DNA of 64,000 nt from Hofstenia miamia (lineage: Eukaryota; Xenacoelomorpha; Acoela): contig SCFE01000016.1 of NCBI GenBank assembly GCA_004352715.1, positions 912,356-976,355 on the forward strand, written 5' to 3'. Positions 46,513 through 56,577 of the stretch are shown piece by piece. The translations under genes were made by a program, and so were the position numbers. Every line of letters begins with the position of its first letter. Within the stretch, counting starts at the first letter, position 1. The notes under the pieces were generated by a model, which was not told the DNA's origin, did not search any database, and saw only the letters and a program-made list of their open reading frames with translations.

Positions 46513-47066
46513 TCAGAGCACCAACTCTAAAAAACCAAGCACCTATAATGATCCTGACAAACTTGGACAACATTAACATGATAATGATAACAATAAATGG
46601 AATATTAATAAAGGCAACAATTGATACAGGAGTAGCAACATTGATAATAACAGATGAGTGCATGACAAAATTGGGATTTACACAAGAAGATTTACAATGT
46701 TCAAGTAAAAGACTAATCAATGCATCTGGAGAATACATAGACACAAAAGGCAAGATTGAGGCAGTACAAATTAGAATAGCAAATACAACCTTTGAGCAAA
46801 TACTAGTAGTAAAAGACAACCACAACAACTTACTGCCTTATGAGGTGATACTAGGGGATGATTTCCTGACAAAGAATGGATGTGTAATAAATTATGCTGA
46901 CAGAATGATCAAAGTAAGAGAAGAGGAAATCAAAATTGAAGAGCTAGAAGAAAAACCATCAACAATAGTCTTTGAACTGGAGGAAGATATAAAGCTAAAA
47001 CCATATCAATGGAGAATGCATGGAGTGAAAACAGAAGGGACAATAACAGCAGATATAATGATTTAA
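46503..47066 (+). CDS. Retropepsin-type protease (element 2), open
   Basis: Opens in the -1 frame across the gag stop (KLVRAP, 46506-46523) and is open to TAA at 47064-47066. The catalytic motif ATIDTGVATLIITDEC (DTG at 46623-46631) is intact. The second half has LLPYEVILGDDFLTKNGCVI (46830-46889), the usual ILGxDxL signature region. Its role is to cleave the Gag-Pol precursor. It is probably made only as a frameshift product. The best-preserved enzyme of this copy. Confidence 0.78.
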   Translation, partial: RKLVRAPTLKNQAPIMILTNLDNINMIMITINGILIKATIDTGVATLIITDECMTKLGFTQEDLQCSSKRLINASGEYIDTKGKIEAVQIRIANTTFEQILVVKDNHNNLLPYEVILGDDFLTKNGCVINYADRMIKVREEEIKIEELEEKPSTIVFELEEDIKLKPYQWRMHGVKTEGTITADIMI

Positions 47067-47700
47067 AACAACAAAGGGATCAATTCAAAAAGAATGTTGA
47101 TGCTGTCAAGCATGTGCGTGATAAAGAACAGCAGAGGAAAGGTCCCAATACTAAATGCAACAAATTGTAATATCAATGTGAAAAAAACAAATGTACAAAT
47201 ATTCCAACAGTATGTCAAATCTAGTATCAAAGCTATTTGGAGAGCAATGGATGACATCAATGAGCAGAGTAGTTTGTATGGTTACTTGAGGACTTACAAA
47301 CAAAAACAGGAGGTACTCCACACTGCTGACTCAAGGGCGAGTGGACGAAAACCATTGATGTAGCAAGTACTGCCCACAGCCAACTCAAGGGCAGAGGGAC
47401 ACAAGCTGAAGAAGAAGACCAGTAAAAGATACCTGAACTATTGGAGGAAGAATACCAACATTTGAGTGAAGCACAATTACAATAACTTTGAGAGGTGCTA
47501 GAGAGACATAAATGGATATTCAATTATAGAGGGATAGGTTTGGGACAAGTAGTAGGCAAAACACACAGGATCATTATGACAACAAACAAGCTGATAAAGT
47601 TGCCAGCAAGGCGAGTACCAGAGCAAATGAAGGACAAATATACAGGATACTCAATGAATTAATCAACAACAAAATAATACAACTCAGTGAAAGTCCATAT
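47067..47700 (+). pseudogene. Linker and N-terminal RT (element 2)
   Basis: RGKVPILNATNCNINVKKTN (47136-47195) corresponds to RGKIPIVNATNRNVN of element 1. Two copies of the repeat unit ending CTCAAGGGC follow (47305-47400), translating as VLHTADSRASGRK and VLPTANSRAEGHK. RT begins KLIKLPARRVPEQMKDKY (about 47590-47643), with a one-base shift, then RILNELINNKIIQLSESPY up to the solo-LTR insertion at 47701. Confidence 0.7.
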
Positions 47701-48621
47701 TGTAGAGTTGCTCAGGGAATTTTGTGCTTTTTATATCTTTTGATTTAATTCACTGTATTATGACGTCACTATGACGTTTCAGATCATTTTCGAGATTAGT
47801 TTTGTTGCTACTAGTTTTGTGTCCCCTTGTCGGTGCTTTTGTTTTGCTCAAATTTAATTTATGAGGGAAGATTATTATGAGCATGTTAAACTATGTTGAA
47901 TATCAATTATTGTAAACAAAGGCAGGTAAAACTGAATCTTTTTGTATATAAACTGAGAAAACTGTAGTGAGTGTTCAATAGACTTTGTCTACTCTTAACT
48001 GCCGTCTTTACCGTTGTATCTTTTATTTATTTATTATCTTAAATGAAATCTATTGCTTAAGACCGGCGACAATTCGGGAGTGCTTTCATTAGCACGGGGC
48101 GACAAGTTGCTTCTGGGGGTCTTTTGATTACCCAGTCCGAATTGTGGTTCATTAGGTTATGTATACGGTTACGCATAAGGAAATAATAAATCTCTCGTTC
48201 GTATTTCAACACGTACATGCACTTATAAGATCTAACACTGTGATGATACCATGCCGTTGGCTAGCACGAATATCTGGTAATTACAGATTATTTAATAGTT
48301 AGCTGAGAGATAACAATGAAAATGAGAGTTAAATTTTTTGAAGTGAGATAGAAATTAAACAAGTGAGACAAATAGGGTAGCACCAGTCAATAGGTTAAGC
48401 ACTTTACTTCTGGACGTTCCGCTTTGGCTGGAAGCCACAGGAATTGGTCATCTTGGTTGTTACCTAAATTAGTTCTGTTAATTGGATGAATTACCAATGT
48501 TACATCTATATGCTATAAGTTCTACGTTAATCCCTGCTCTGGAATCGTGGCTGTTCTGTAAGCGCTATCTAAACCTTTTGTGGAGTCAATTAAGTTTCTA
48601 GTTAAGTTTTCCTACCAGCCA
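47701..48621 (+). mobile_element. Solo LTR of an unrelated element (921 bp, TSD CCATAT)
   Basis: TG (47701) to CA (48621), flanked by CCATAT at 47695-47700 and 48622-48627. The RT reading ...SPY is interrupted here and resumes AAPMVFMKQGDKHRLC after it. The base composition is mixed (not A-rich). It contains a TATATAAACTGAG promoter-like stretch (about 47946-47958) and a following TTCAATAGACTTTGT block, as in an LTR U3/R. No coding region. Orientation is a guess from the TATA-like box. Confidence 0.72.
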
Positions 48622-50240
48622 CCATATGCTGCACCAATGGTATTCATGAAGCAGGGAGACAAACACAGGCTATGCATAGTCTTCCAGAAGCTGAACAAAG
48701 TAATGAAAAAGGATTTTTCCCACTGCCCAGGATAGAGGACATGCTATGTGAAGCAAGCAAACACAAGTACTTTACATCAATAGATCTATGCAAGGCATAT
48801 TGGCAGGTGAGAATGGAAGAGGAAGATATAGAAAAGATGGCATTCATAACTCCATACAGCTTGTATGAATGGATATATATGGTGTTTGGCCTATGTAATG
48901 CCGCCTGCAACATTTCAGAGATATATAATGAAAGTGCTGAAAAATAAGAAACACAAGATGGAGGATGGCGTAAACACATGCATTGACAACATCATCATGA
49001 CTAATGATATGATCAAGGAACACCTGCAGAAACTGGAAAAAACACTATCAATCCTTCAAAAAGCAGTCTTGAGAATTAATGGAAATAAGTGTGATATCTT
49101 AAAAGAAAAAATCATATTTCTAGGATGAGTAATCAAAAAAGGGCAGATATGTATGAAGGACAATGCAAGAGACATGATCAGGAGAATAGAGAAACCAAAC
49201 AACAAGAAGGACATCCAAAGAATAATGGGTTTCTTCAATTATTACAGCACTTTTATCCCCAACATTGTGGGGAAGACTGCCAATATGACGTGGCTGATGA
49301 GAAAGTCAGTACCATTCATATGGACATGGCAAGAGCAGGAGGAGTTAGACAAGATAAAAGAAGAACTAGCAAAGTTGCCATCATTGAACACGCCCAACTA
49401 CAACAAAACATTTAAACTAGACTGTGATGCCAGCAAGGTAGTGATTGGAGCAATGCTGGGACAACTAAAGGATGGTAGGGAGGTACCCATACAGTTCTTC
49501 AGTTGCAAGTTGAAATCAAGCAAAGAGGATTACAGGTCAACAAAATTAGAGATGCTGGCACTGATCAAGAGCATCAAGAAATTTAGGCACTTCTTAATAG
49601 GCCAGCAGTTCAGGGTCTGTACAGACAACAGTGGATTGGCATGGCTCAAAAAGTTTTCAGGCAACAAATCAGGGATAGTGTCAAGATGGATTGAATACCT
49701 AAACGAATTCACTTTCACCAACAAACATTGAAGAGGAACACTGCATACAAATGCTGACTTCTGGACCATGCTTCCCAAATATCAGAGAGATGCAACCAAG
49801 GAAGACAAAGAGAAAAAACAGTTTCAATTTCTACCACACACAGAGTACAAGAGGCTGCCAGATATGAATGTCGATAAAAAGGGACAAGCAGTGCTACCAA
49901 TCACAATAAAGGAAGAGATATCAGAGTCAGAAATTATAGAAAACCAGAAAGATGATGTGATATTAAGTGAAATCATAAAGAAGTTACAGGAACCAAGTGT
50001 GAAACTATCAAAAGTAACCTTGAGCTATTATGAGAGGTACAGATTTAAGAAGAACAGGAACAGACTCCTATACATGGAAGGACAAAATAATAGGATTGCA
50101 ATACTGGAGTACTATAAATGAGAACTAGTAGGGAAGATTCACAAGAAGGGCCACTTAGGCATCATGCAAACAGAGAGCATGTTCTTCACAATGGCAATAT
50201 GGAAGGTCACAGAAGAAATAATTAATACATGTATGAAATG
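48622..50240 (+). pseudogene. RT, RNase H and integrase N-terminus (element 2)
   Basis: RT continues with DLCKAYWQVRMEEEDIEKMA (48783-48842). A one-base insertion near 48901 shifts the frame at the NAPATFQRY motif. The active-site box reads CIDN (48979-48990) instead of YxDD. RNase H: FKLDCDASKVVIGAMLGQLK (49411-49470), STKLEMLALIKS and CTDNSGLAWLKKF. An integrase zinc domain starts GKIHKKGHLGIMQ (about 50131), ending in CMKC at 50240 where the sequence jumps. Stops: TGA after IIFLG (49126), TGA after TFTNKH, TGA after LEYYK (50119). Confidence 0.85.
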
Positions 50241-50592
50241 TGCTGCACCAATGGTATTCACGAAGCAGAGAGACAGATACAGGCTATGCATAGTCATGCA
50301 GCTCAACAAAATAATAAAAAAGGATTTGTAACTACTGCCAAAGATAGAGGACATGATATGTGAAGCAAGCAAACAAAGGTACTTAACTTCAATAAATCTA
50401 TGCAAGGCATATTGGCAGGGGAGAATAGAAGAGGAAGATATAGAAAAGATAGTAATGAAAGAATGGATCCTGAAGTTCAGGCCATAGAGATGATAATCAC
50501 TGATAAGGGGCCACAATTTGAAAGCAACCTGTTCCAAGAGATGGCACACTTACTGGAAGTAATGAGTGAAAGAACAACAGCATACCATGGGA
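50241..50592 (+). pseudogene. Scrambled RT and integrase pieces
   Basis: At 50240 the integrase sequence jumps back to RT (compare 48627-48840). Near 50454 it jumps to the integrase core (compare 55115-55250, ITDKGPQF region). Near 50590 it jumps past the rest of integrase to sequence like 55990. Each junction shares 2-4 bases between parents. The fragment cannot encode a working protein. Confidence 0.8.
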
Positions 50593-51185
50593 TATAAATT
50601 TACTGTCTGAATTTAGGAAAATTGAACAAGACGCAACAGCCATTGAGGAAAAGAGGGCACTGAAACCAAAGACCTGAGGAGATGACAACGTCAAACCCAC
50701 AGAGGAGAATATGAAGGAAATCTTGAACCGGATGTCCAATGGAAGACAAAAGGGACGAGAACCAGCCCACAACTAATCAAAGGCGCAGAGTGAGAAGGTG
50801 TCTGAGTAGTCCCCAACGCTGATTCTATTGCATGGAGACAAAAAGACACAATGCCTCTCCCACTGGAGATCTGCACTGTGGATTCAAGGGCAAGCAGAGA
50901 ACCAGTGAACATCCCAGAGATCTGAACCACTGATTCAAGGGCATGCAGAGAACTGGTGAAATGCAGAACAACTTTGCTTCCAGTCCACCTTGCTGACTCA
51001 AGGGCAGTGTGACCATTAGAGTTCCAGTGGAAGGTGAAAGTGGGCAAAGAACCATGCATATATGAAAGTGATTCAAGGCTGATGTATCAACAGAACCCAC
51101 AACTGGTCAATTGCTGAAAGCGTCAACTGTGAGCTGATTCAAGGGAGAATCAGAGGAAACCATCAGCATGGATTCACTTGACAGT
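50593..51185 (+). repeat. Post-integrase region with degenerate repeats (first copy)
   Basis: Matches 56000-56595. It holds four degenerate copies of a unit with core GATTCAAGGGCA (about 50810-51010). It ends at a single N (51186). Confidence 0.75.
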
Positions 51186-51186
51186 N

Positions 51187-51542
51187 ACCTGAGGAGATGA
51201 CAATGTAAAACCCATGGAGAAGAATACAAAGGAAATCTCAAACCAGACATCCAATGGAAGAGAGAAGGGATGAGAACCAACCCACAACTAATCAAAGGCG
51301 CAGAGTGAGAAGGTGTCTGAGTAGTCCCCAACGCTGATTCTATTGCATGGAGACAAAAAGACACAATGCCTCTCCCACTGGAGATCTGCACTGTGGATTC
51401 AAGGGCAAGCAGAGAACCAGTGAACATCCCAGAGATCTGAACCACTGATTCAAGGGCATGCAGAGAACTGGTGAAATGCAGAACAACTTTGCTTCCAGTC
51501 CACCTTGCTGACTCAAGGGCAGTGTGACCATTAGAGTTCCAG
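51187..51542 (+). repeat. Exact duplicate of 56085-56440 between single Ns
   Basis: The 356 bp between N at 51186 and N at 51543 repeat 56085-56440 with one or no visible difference. Most simply an assembly patch. Confidence 0.8.
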
Positions 51543-51543
51543 N

Positions 51544-52102
51544 GTCAATCTTGATACCGATCCGCCTACCACGTCACAAGATTTAAATTAGTTGGAGCGC
51601 CGCCTCCTGAAAAACGTGCACAAGATCACCACGTCTTAGTGATCACTCAGTTAATCCGGAAAAACCTGATTCCTGTCGAGATGAATGGCAACATCTTCAA
51701 TGCCACCGTAGATACAGGAGCCGCAGCTTCCATCATAAGTGATGAATGTTGCAGAGAACTCTGTTTAACTCGAGACTCGTTGGATCCCTCTAGCGCGAAG
51801 CTAATTGACGCTTCGGGAAATCCCCTTTCCCTGAAAGGCAAGCTAACTGATGCTCCTATCAAAATTCATGCGGAGCCATTCGAGGTGGACTTGCTCGTAA
51901 TAGATACCTCAAATCACCATCTCCCGTATGATCTCATACTAGGAAACGACTTCTTGGAACGCAATTCCTGTGTCATTGATTTTAAGAATGGCACCATCTC
52001 TATTAAGGACCAGGAGGCAACACAATTAGTCACGATCCCTGAGAAAGAGGTCGTCTTCAATTCTGTTACACGTGTGGGGAAAAGGGGCATCTGAAATCCC
52101 AA
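51544..52102 (+). CDS. Retropepsin-type protease of a different Ty3-like subfamily
   Basis: Open without stops from the gag overlap to 52094. VEMNGNIFNATVDTGAAASI contains an intact DTG (51715-51723). LPYDLILGNDFLERNSCVID (51920-51979) is the second conserved block. The protein resembles the element 2 protease, but the DNA is richer in G+C and unmutated. At about 52060 the sequence switches abruptly to an upstream gag segment, so the C-terminus shown by the reading frame (NSVTRVGKRGI) is false. Confidence 0.75.
51582..51588 (+). promoter_or_regulatory. -1 frameshift slippery heptamer (TTTAAAT)
   Basis: In the gag frame the codons read GAT TTA AAT TAG. T TTA AAT is of the X XXY YYZ type, directly before the gag stop (51589-51591). 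A -1 slip enters the protease frame (FKLVGAPPPEKR). A second copy lies at 52228-52234 with stop 52235-52237. Confidence 0.65.
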
Positions 52103-52402
52103 TGTAAGGCAAAAATCCAGCTTGTCACCAATGGCGAAGGTTTCATCATTGATGAACCATCCACTGAAGCCTTGTGTGTTGATGACTTAGTCAATCTTGA
52201 TACCGATCCGCCTACCACGTCACAAGATTTAAATTAGTTGGAGCGCCGCCTCCTGAAAAACGTGCACAAGATCACCACGTCTTAGTGATCACTCAGTTAA
52301 TCTGGAAAAACCTGATTCCTGTCGAGATGAATGGCAACATCTTCAATGCCACCGTAGATACAGGAGCCGCAGCTTCCATCATAAGTGATGAATGTTGCAG
52401 AG
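52060..52402 (+). CDS. gag: gag zinc knuckle and start of protease (second copy, cut by gap)
   Basis: CYTCGEKGHLKSQC (52064-52105) is a textbook CCHC knuckle. It is followed by an acidic stretch ending TTSQDLN and TAG (52235-52237), the C-terminus of gag. The protease then begins in the -1 frame with the DTG motif (about 52361) and is cut by the gap at 52403. Positions 52191-52402 repeat 51544-51755 with one difference seen. Confidence 0.75.
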
Positions 52403-53402
52403 NNNNNNNNNNNNNNNNNNNNNNNNNNNNNNNNNNNNNNNNNNNNNNNNNNNNNNNNNNNNNNNNNNNNNNNNNNNNNNNNNNNNNNNNNNNNNNNNNN
52501 NNNNNNNNNNNNNNNNNNNNNNNNNNNNNNNNNNNNNNNNNNNNNNNNNNNNNNNNNNNNNNNNNNNNNNNNNNNNNNNNNNNNNNNNNNNNNNNNNNNN
52601 NNNNNNNNNNNNNNNNNNNNNNNNNNNNNNNNNNNNNNNNNNNNNNNNNNNNNNNNNNNNNNNNNNNNNNNNNNNNNNNNNNNNNNNNNNNNNNNNNNNN
52701 NNNNNNNNNNNNNNNNNNNNNNNNNNNNNNNNNNNNNNNNNNNNNNNNNNNNNNNNNNNNNNNNNNNNNNNNNNNNNNNNNNNNNNNNNNNNNNNNNNNN
52801 NNNNNNNNNNNNNNNNNNNNNNNNNNNNNNNNNNNNNNNNNNNNNNNNNNNNNNNNNNNNNNNNNNNNNNNNNNNNNNNNNNNNNNNNNNNNNNNNNNNN
52901 NNNNNNNNNNNNNNNNNNNNNNNNNNNNNNNNNNNNNNNNNNNNNNNNNNNNNNNNNNNNNNNNNNNNNNNNNNNNNNNNNNNNNNNNNNNNNNNNNNNN
53001 NNNNNNNNNNNNNNNNNNNNNNNNNNNNNNNNNNNNNNNNNNNNNNNNNNNNNNNNNNNNNNNNNNNNNNNNNNNNNNNNNNNNNNNNNNNNNNNNNNNN
53101 NNNNNNNNNNNNNNNNNNNNNNNNNNNNNNNNNNNNNNNNNNNNNNNNNNNNNNNNNNNNNNNNNNNNNNNNNNNNNNNNNNNNNNNNNNNNNNNNNNNN
53201 NNNNNNNNNNNNNNNNNNNNNNNNNNNNNNNNNNNNNNNNNNNNNNNNNNNNNNNNNNNNNNNNNNNNNNNNNNNNNNNNNNNNNNNNNNNNNNNNNNNN
53301 NNNNNNNNNNNNNNNNNNNNNNNNNNNNNNNNNNNNNNNNNNNNNNNNNNNNNNNNNNNNNNNNNNNNNNNNNNNNNNNNNNNNNNNNNNNNNNNNNNNN
53401 NN
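52403..53402. other. Assembly gap (1,000 N)
   Basis: Exactly 1,000 N, a placeholder of unknown true size. Everything on either side belongs to different retroelement pieces. Confidence 0.95.
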
Positions 53403-53663
53403 GACTAAACAATGTTGTTTTGGGTTGTTATGTGGTTGTTTTATGTGTCAAGGACAACACAAGATACATGATCAGGAGAATAGAGAAACCAAACAACAAG
53501 AAGGACCAGGGTTTTCAAGTCGAGTTCAAGTTACTCAGGCTGAGTTTGAGTTTTTATGTTTTGAGTTTGAGTTCAAGTAATTTTTTAAATGAAATTCCGA
53601 GTTCAATCGAGTTTTTTACTAATTCCGAGTTTTTTAGAGTAAAAAAACATTTATATTACACTA
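53403..53663 (+). other. Short RNase H fragment plus GAGTT-rich sequence
   Basis: Positions 53450-53506 match the start of the RNase H linker (compare 49155-49212). CAGGGTTTTCAAGTCGAGTT (53506-53525) then begins a stretch full of GAGTTYRAGTT motifs, reminiscent of one end of a hAT-type MITE. At about 53660 it rejoins RT sequence equal to 49003. Confidence 0.5.
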
Positions 53664-55640
53664 ATCATATGATCAAGGAACACCTGCAGAAACTGGAAAA
53701 AACACTATCAATCCTTCAAAAAGCAGTCTTGAGAATTAATGGAAATAAGTGTGATATCTTAAAAGAAAAAATCATATTTCTAGGATGAGTAATCAAAAAA
53801 GGGCAGATATGTATGAAGGACAATGCAAGAGACATGATCAGGAGAATAGAGAAACCAAACAACAAGAAGGACATCCAAAGAATAATGGGTTTCTTCAATT
53901 ATTACAGCACTTTTATCCCCAACATTGTGGGGAAGACTGCCAATATGACGTGGCTGATGAGAAAGTCAGTTCCATTCATATGGACATGGCAAGAGCAGGA
54001 GGAGTTAGACAAGATAAAAGAAGAACTAGCAAAGTTGCCATCATTGAACACGCCCAACTACAACAAAACATTTAAACTAGACTGTGATGCCAGCAAGGTA
54101 GTGATTGGAGCAATGCTGGGACAACTAAAGGATGGTAGGGAGGTACCCATACAGTTCTTCAGTCACAAGTTGAAATCAAGCAAAGAGGATTACAGGTCAA
54201 CAAAATTAGAGATGCTGGCACTGATCAAGAGCATCAAGAAATTTAGGCACTTCTTAATAGGCCAGCAGTTCAGGGTCTGTACAGACAACAGTGGATTGGC
54301 ATGGCTCAAAAAGTTTTCAGGTGACAAATCAGGGATAGTGTCAAGATGGATTGAATACCTAAACGAATTCACTTTCATGATTGAACACTAAAGAGGAACA
54401 CTGCATACAAATGCTGACTTCTGGACCATGCTTCCCAAATATCAGAGAGATGCAACCAAGGAAGACAAAGAGAAAAAACAGTTTCAATTTCTACCACACA
54501 CAGAGTACAAGAGGCTGCCAGATATGAATGTCGATAAAAAGGGACAAGCAGTGCTACCAATCACAATAAAGGAAGAGATATCAGAGTCAGAAATTATAGA
54601 AAACCAGAAAGATGATGTGATATTAAGTGAAATCATAAAGAAGTTACAGGAACCAAGTGTGAAACTATCAAAAGTAACCTTGAGCTATTATGAGAGGTAC
54701 AGATTTAAGAAGAACAGGAACAGACTCCTATACATGGAAGGACAAAATAATAGGATTGCAATACTGGAGTACTATAAATGAGAACTAGTAGGGAAGATTC
54801 ACAAGAAGGGCCACTTAGGCATCATGCAAACAGAGAGCATGTTCTTCACAATGGCAATATGGAAGGTCACAGAAGAAATAATTAATACATGTATGAAATG
54901 TCTCCTTCATAACAAACAACATTTTCCAATGCAGAGAGCACTGCTAGAAAAGATCATAGCAATGCAACCCAACAAGATTGTACACATAGATCTAGAAATG
55001 TTGTCAAAAGATGAGGAAGGATATCACTACTTACTAGTGATGGTGGACAATTTGACCAAATACGCAAAGTTAATCCCAATGAAGAACACAATGGCTGAAA
55101 CAACTGCTGACATAGTAATGAAAGAATGGATCCTGAAGTTCAGGCCATAGAGATGATAATCACTGATAAGGGGCCACAATTTGAAAGCAACCTGTTCCAA
55201 GAGATGGCACACTTACTGGAAGTAATGAGTGAAAGAACAACAGCATACCATCCACAGGTGAATGGCGCAGTAGAGAGACTGAACAGAACCTTGATAAAGC
55301 TAATTAGAGTCACAACTTCAAGGATAGGGGGTCACAAATGGAGAGAAGTAATTGAAATGATTGAGTATTTTTACAATATGTAAGTACATTCAACAACCAG
55401 GATAACACCATTTAAGGCCATGTTCAGAAGAGAGGCAGCAACACCATTATCAATGCAATACTTCACTTATAGTGAAAAAATGGATAACCAATATGTGGAT
55501 CAACTGAGGAATCAGATAACAGCAATACATGAGATGATGTGTCATAACACAAAGAAATCAGCTGTGAGACAACAGCACAACTACAATAAAAAAATTTATG
55601 GTCACACACATAAGACACAGTTTACACATTCACACCTATG
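53664..55640 (+). pseudogene. RT C-terminus, RNase H and integrase (element 2, second copy)
   Basis: Nearly identical to 49004-50240 over the first 1.24 kb, including the same stops after IIFLG and LEYYK, and then continues into the rest of integrase. RNase H acids are present (LDCDASKV, KLEMLAL, CTDNSGLAWL). Integrase: KIHKKGHLGI...CMKC zinc motif, HIDLEMLSKDEEGYHYLLVM (54989-55048), a frameshift near 55145, IITDKGPQF (about 55156) and HPQVNGAVERLNRTLIKLIR (55249-55308) with the catalytic Glu intact. TAA after EYFYNM at 55381-55383. Confidence 0.85.
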
Positions 55641-56086
55641 AAATTAACAGACACAAACCAGGTCCAAAAGTTAAAAATGGTTTGGTCAGGTCCATATAAA
55701 ATAATGTAAGTATTACTAAATAATGAGTTTATGTTAAATAATGATAGATTACTGCATTTCCAGAACCTAAAACAAGCAACAGCAGATATTGAAGAATTAG
55801 TATTAGATGAAAATGCCAAGTTTAAAATAAGTGGCATTAATGGTAATGAGATTGCATACAATATGAGCAAATTAGATAGTCTGCTGGAGGAAGGCTTCAA
55901 CAAAGAATTTGAAGCAAATATTGATAATGAAAATATACAAAAAAGAGTGCTGCCAAGGCGTGCAGTAAGAGATAAATATATATATGACCCTGAGATATGG
56001 GATATAAATTTAGTGTTTGAATTTAGGAAAATTGAACAAGATGCAACAGCCATTGAGGAAGAGAGTGTGCCAAACCCAAAGACCTG
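55641..56086 (+). pseudogene. Integrase C-terminal GPY/F region (element 2)
   Basis: KLKMVWSGPYKIM (about 55672-55710) is a GPY/F module. It is followed by an open stretch (55731-56087) with LLHFQNLKQATADIEELVLD and PEIWDINLVFEFRKIEQDA, collinear with 9010-9350 of element 1. Confidence 0.75.
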
Positions 56087-56577
56087 AGGAGATGACAATG
56101 TAAAACCCATGGAGAAGAATACAAAGGAAATCTCAAACCAGACATCCAATGGAAGAGAGAAGGGATGAGAACCAACCCACAACTAATCAAAGGCGCAGAG
56201 TGAGAAGGTGTCTGAGTAGTCCCCAATGCTGATTCTATTGCATGGAGACAAAAAGACACAATGCCTCTCCCACTGGAGATCTGCACTGTGGATTCAAGGG
56301 CAAGCAGAGAACCAGTGAACATCCCAGAGATCTGAACCACTGATTCAAGGGCATGCAGAGAACTGGTGAAATGCAGAACAACTTTGCTTCCAGTCCACCT
56401 TGCTGACTCAAGGGCAGTGTGACCATTAGAGTTCCAGGGGAAGGTGAAAGTGGGCAAAGAACCATGCATATATGAAAGTGATTCAAGGCTGATGTATCAA
56501 CAGAACCCACAACTGGTCAATTGCTGAAAGCATCAACTGTGAGCTGATTCAAGGGAGAATCAGAGGAAACCATCAGC
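56087..56577 (+). repeat. Post-integrase degenerate repeats (element 2)
   Basis: Four imperfect units of a GATTCAAGGGCA-core repeat, spaced 60-70 bp (about 56200-56420), in the same place as the AAAGGGCA-core repeats of element 1. CGA-to-TGA changes interrupt the encoded LKG-type peptide. Confidence 0.6.

Noticed and set aside
50691-51100. Long minus-strand open frames opposite the post-integrase repeats (also at 56023-56510)
   Set aside because: They arise from the repeat composition on the reverse strand; no motif, and the plus strand has the collinear, conserved coding content.
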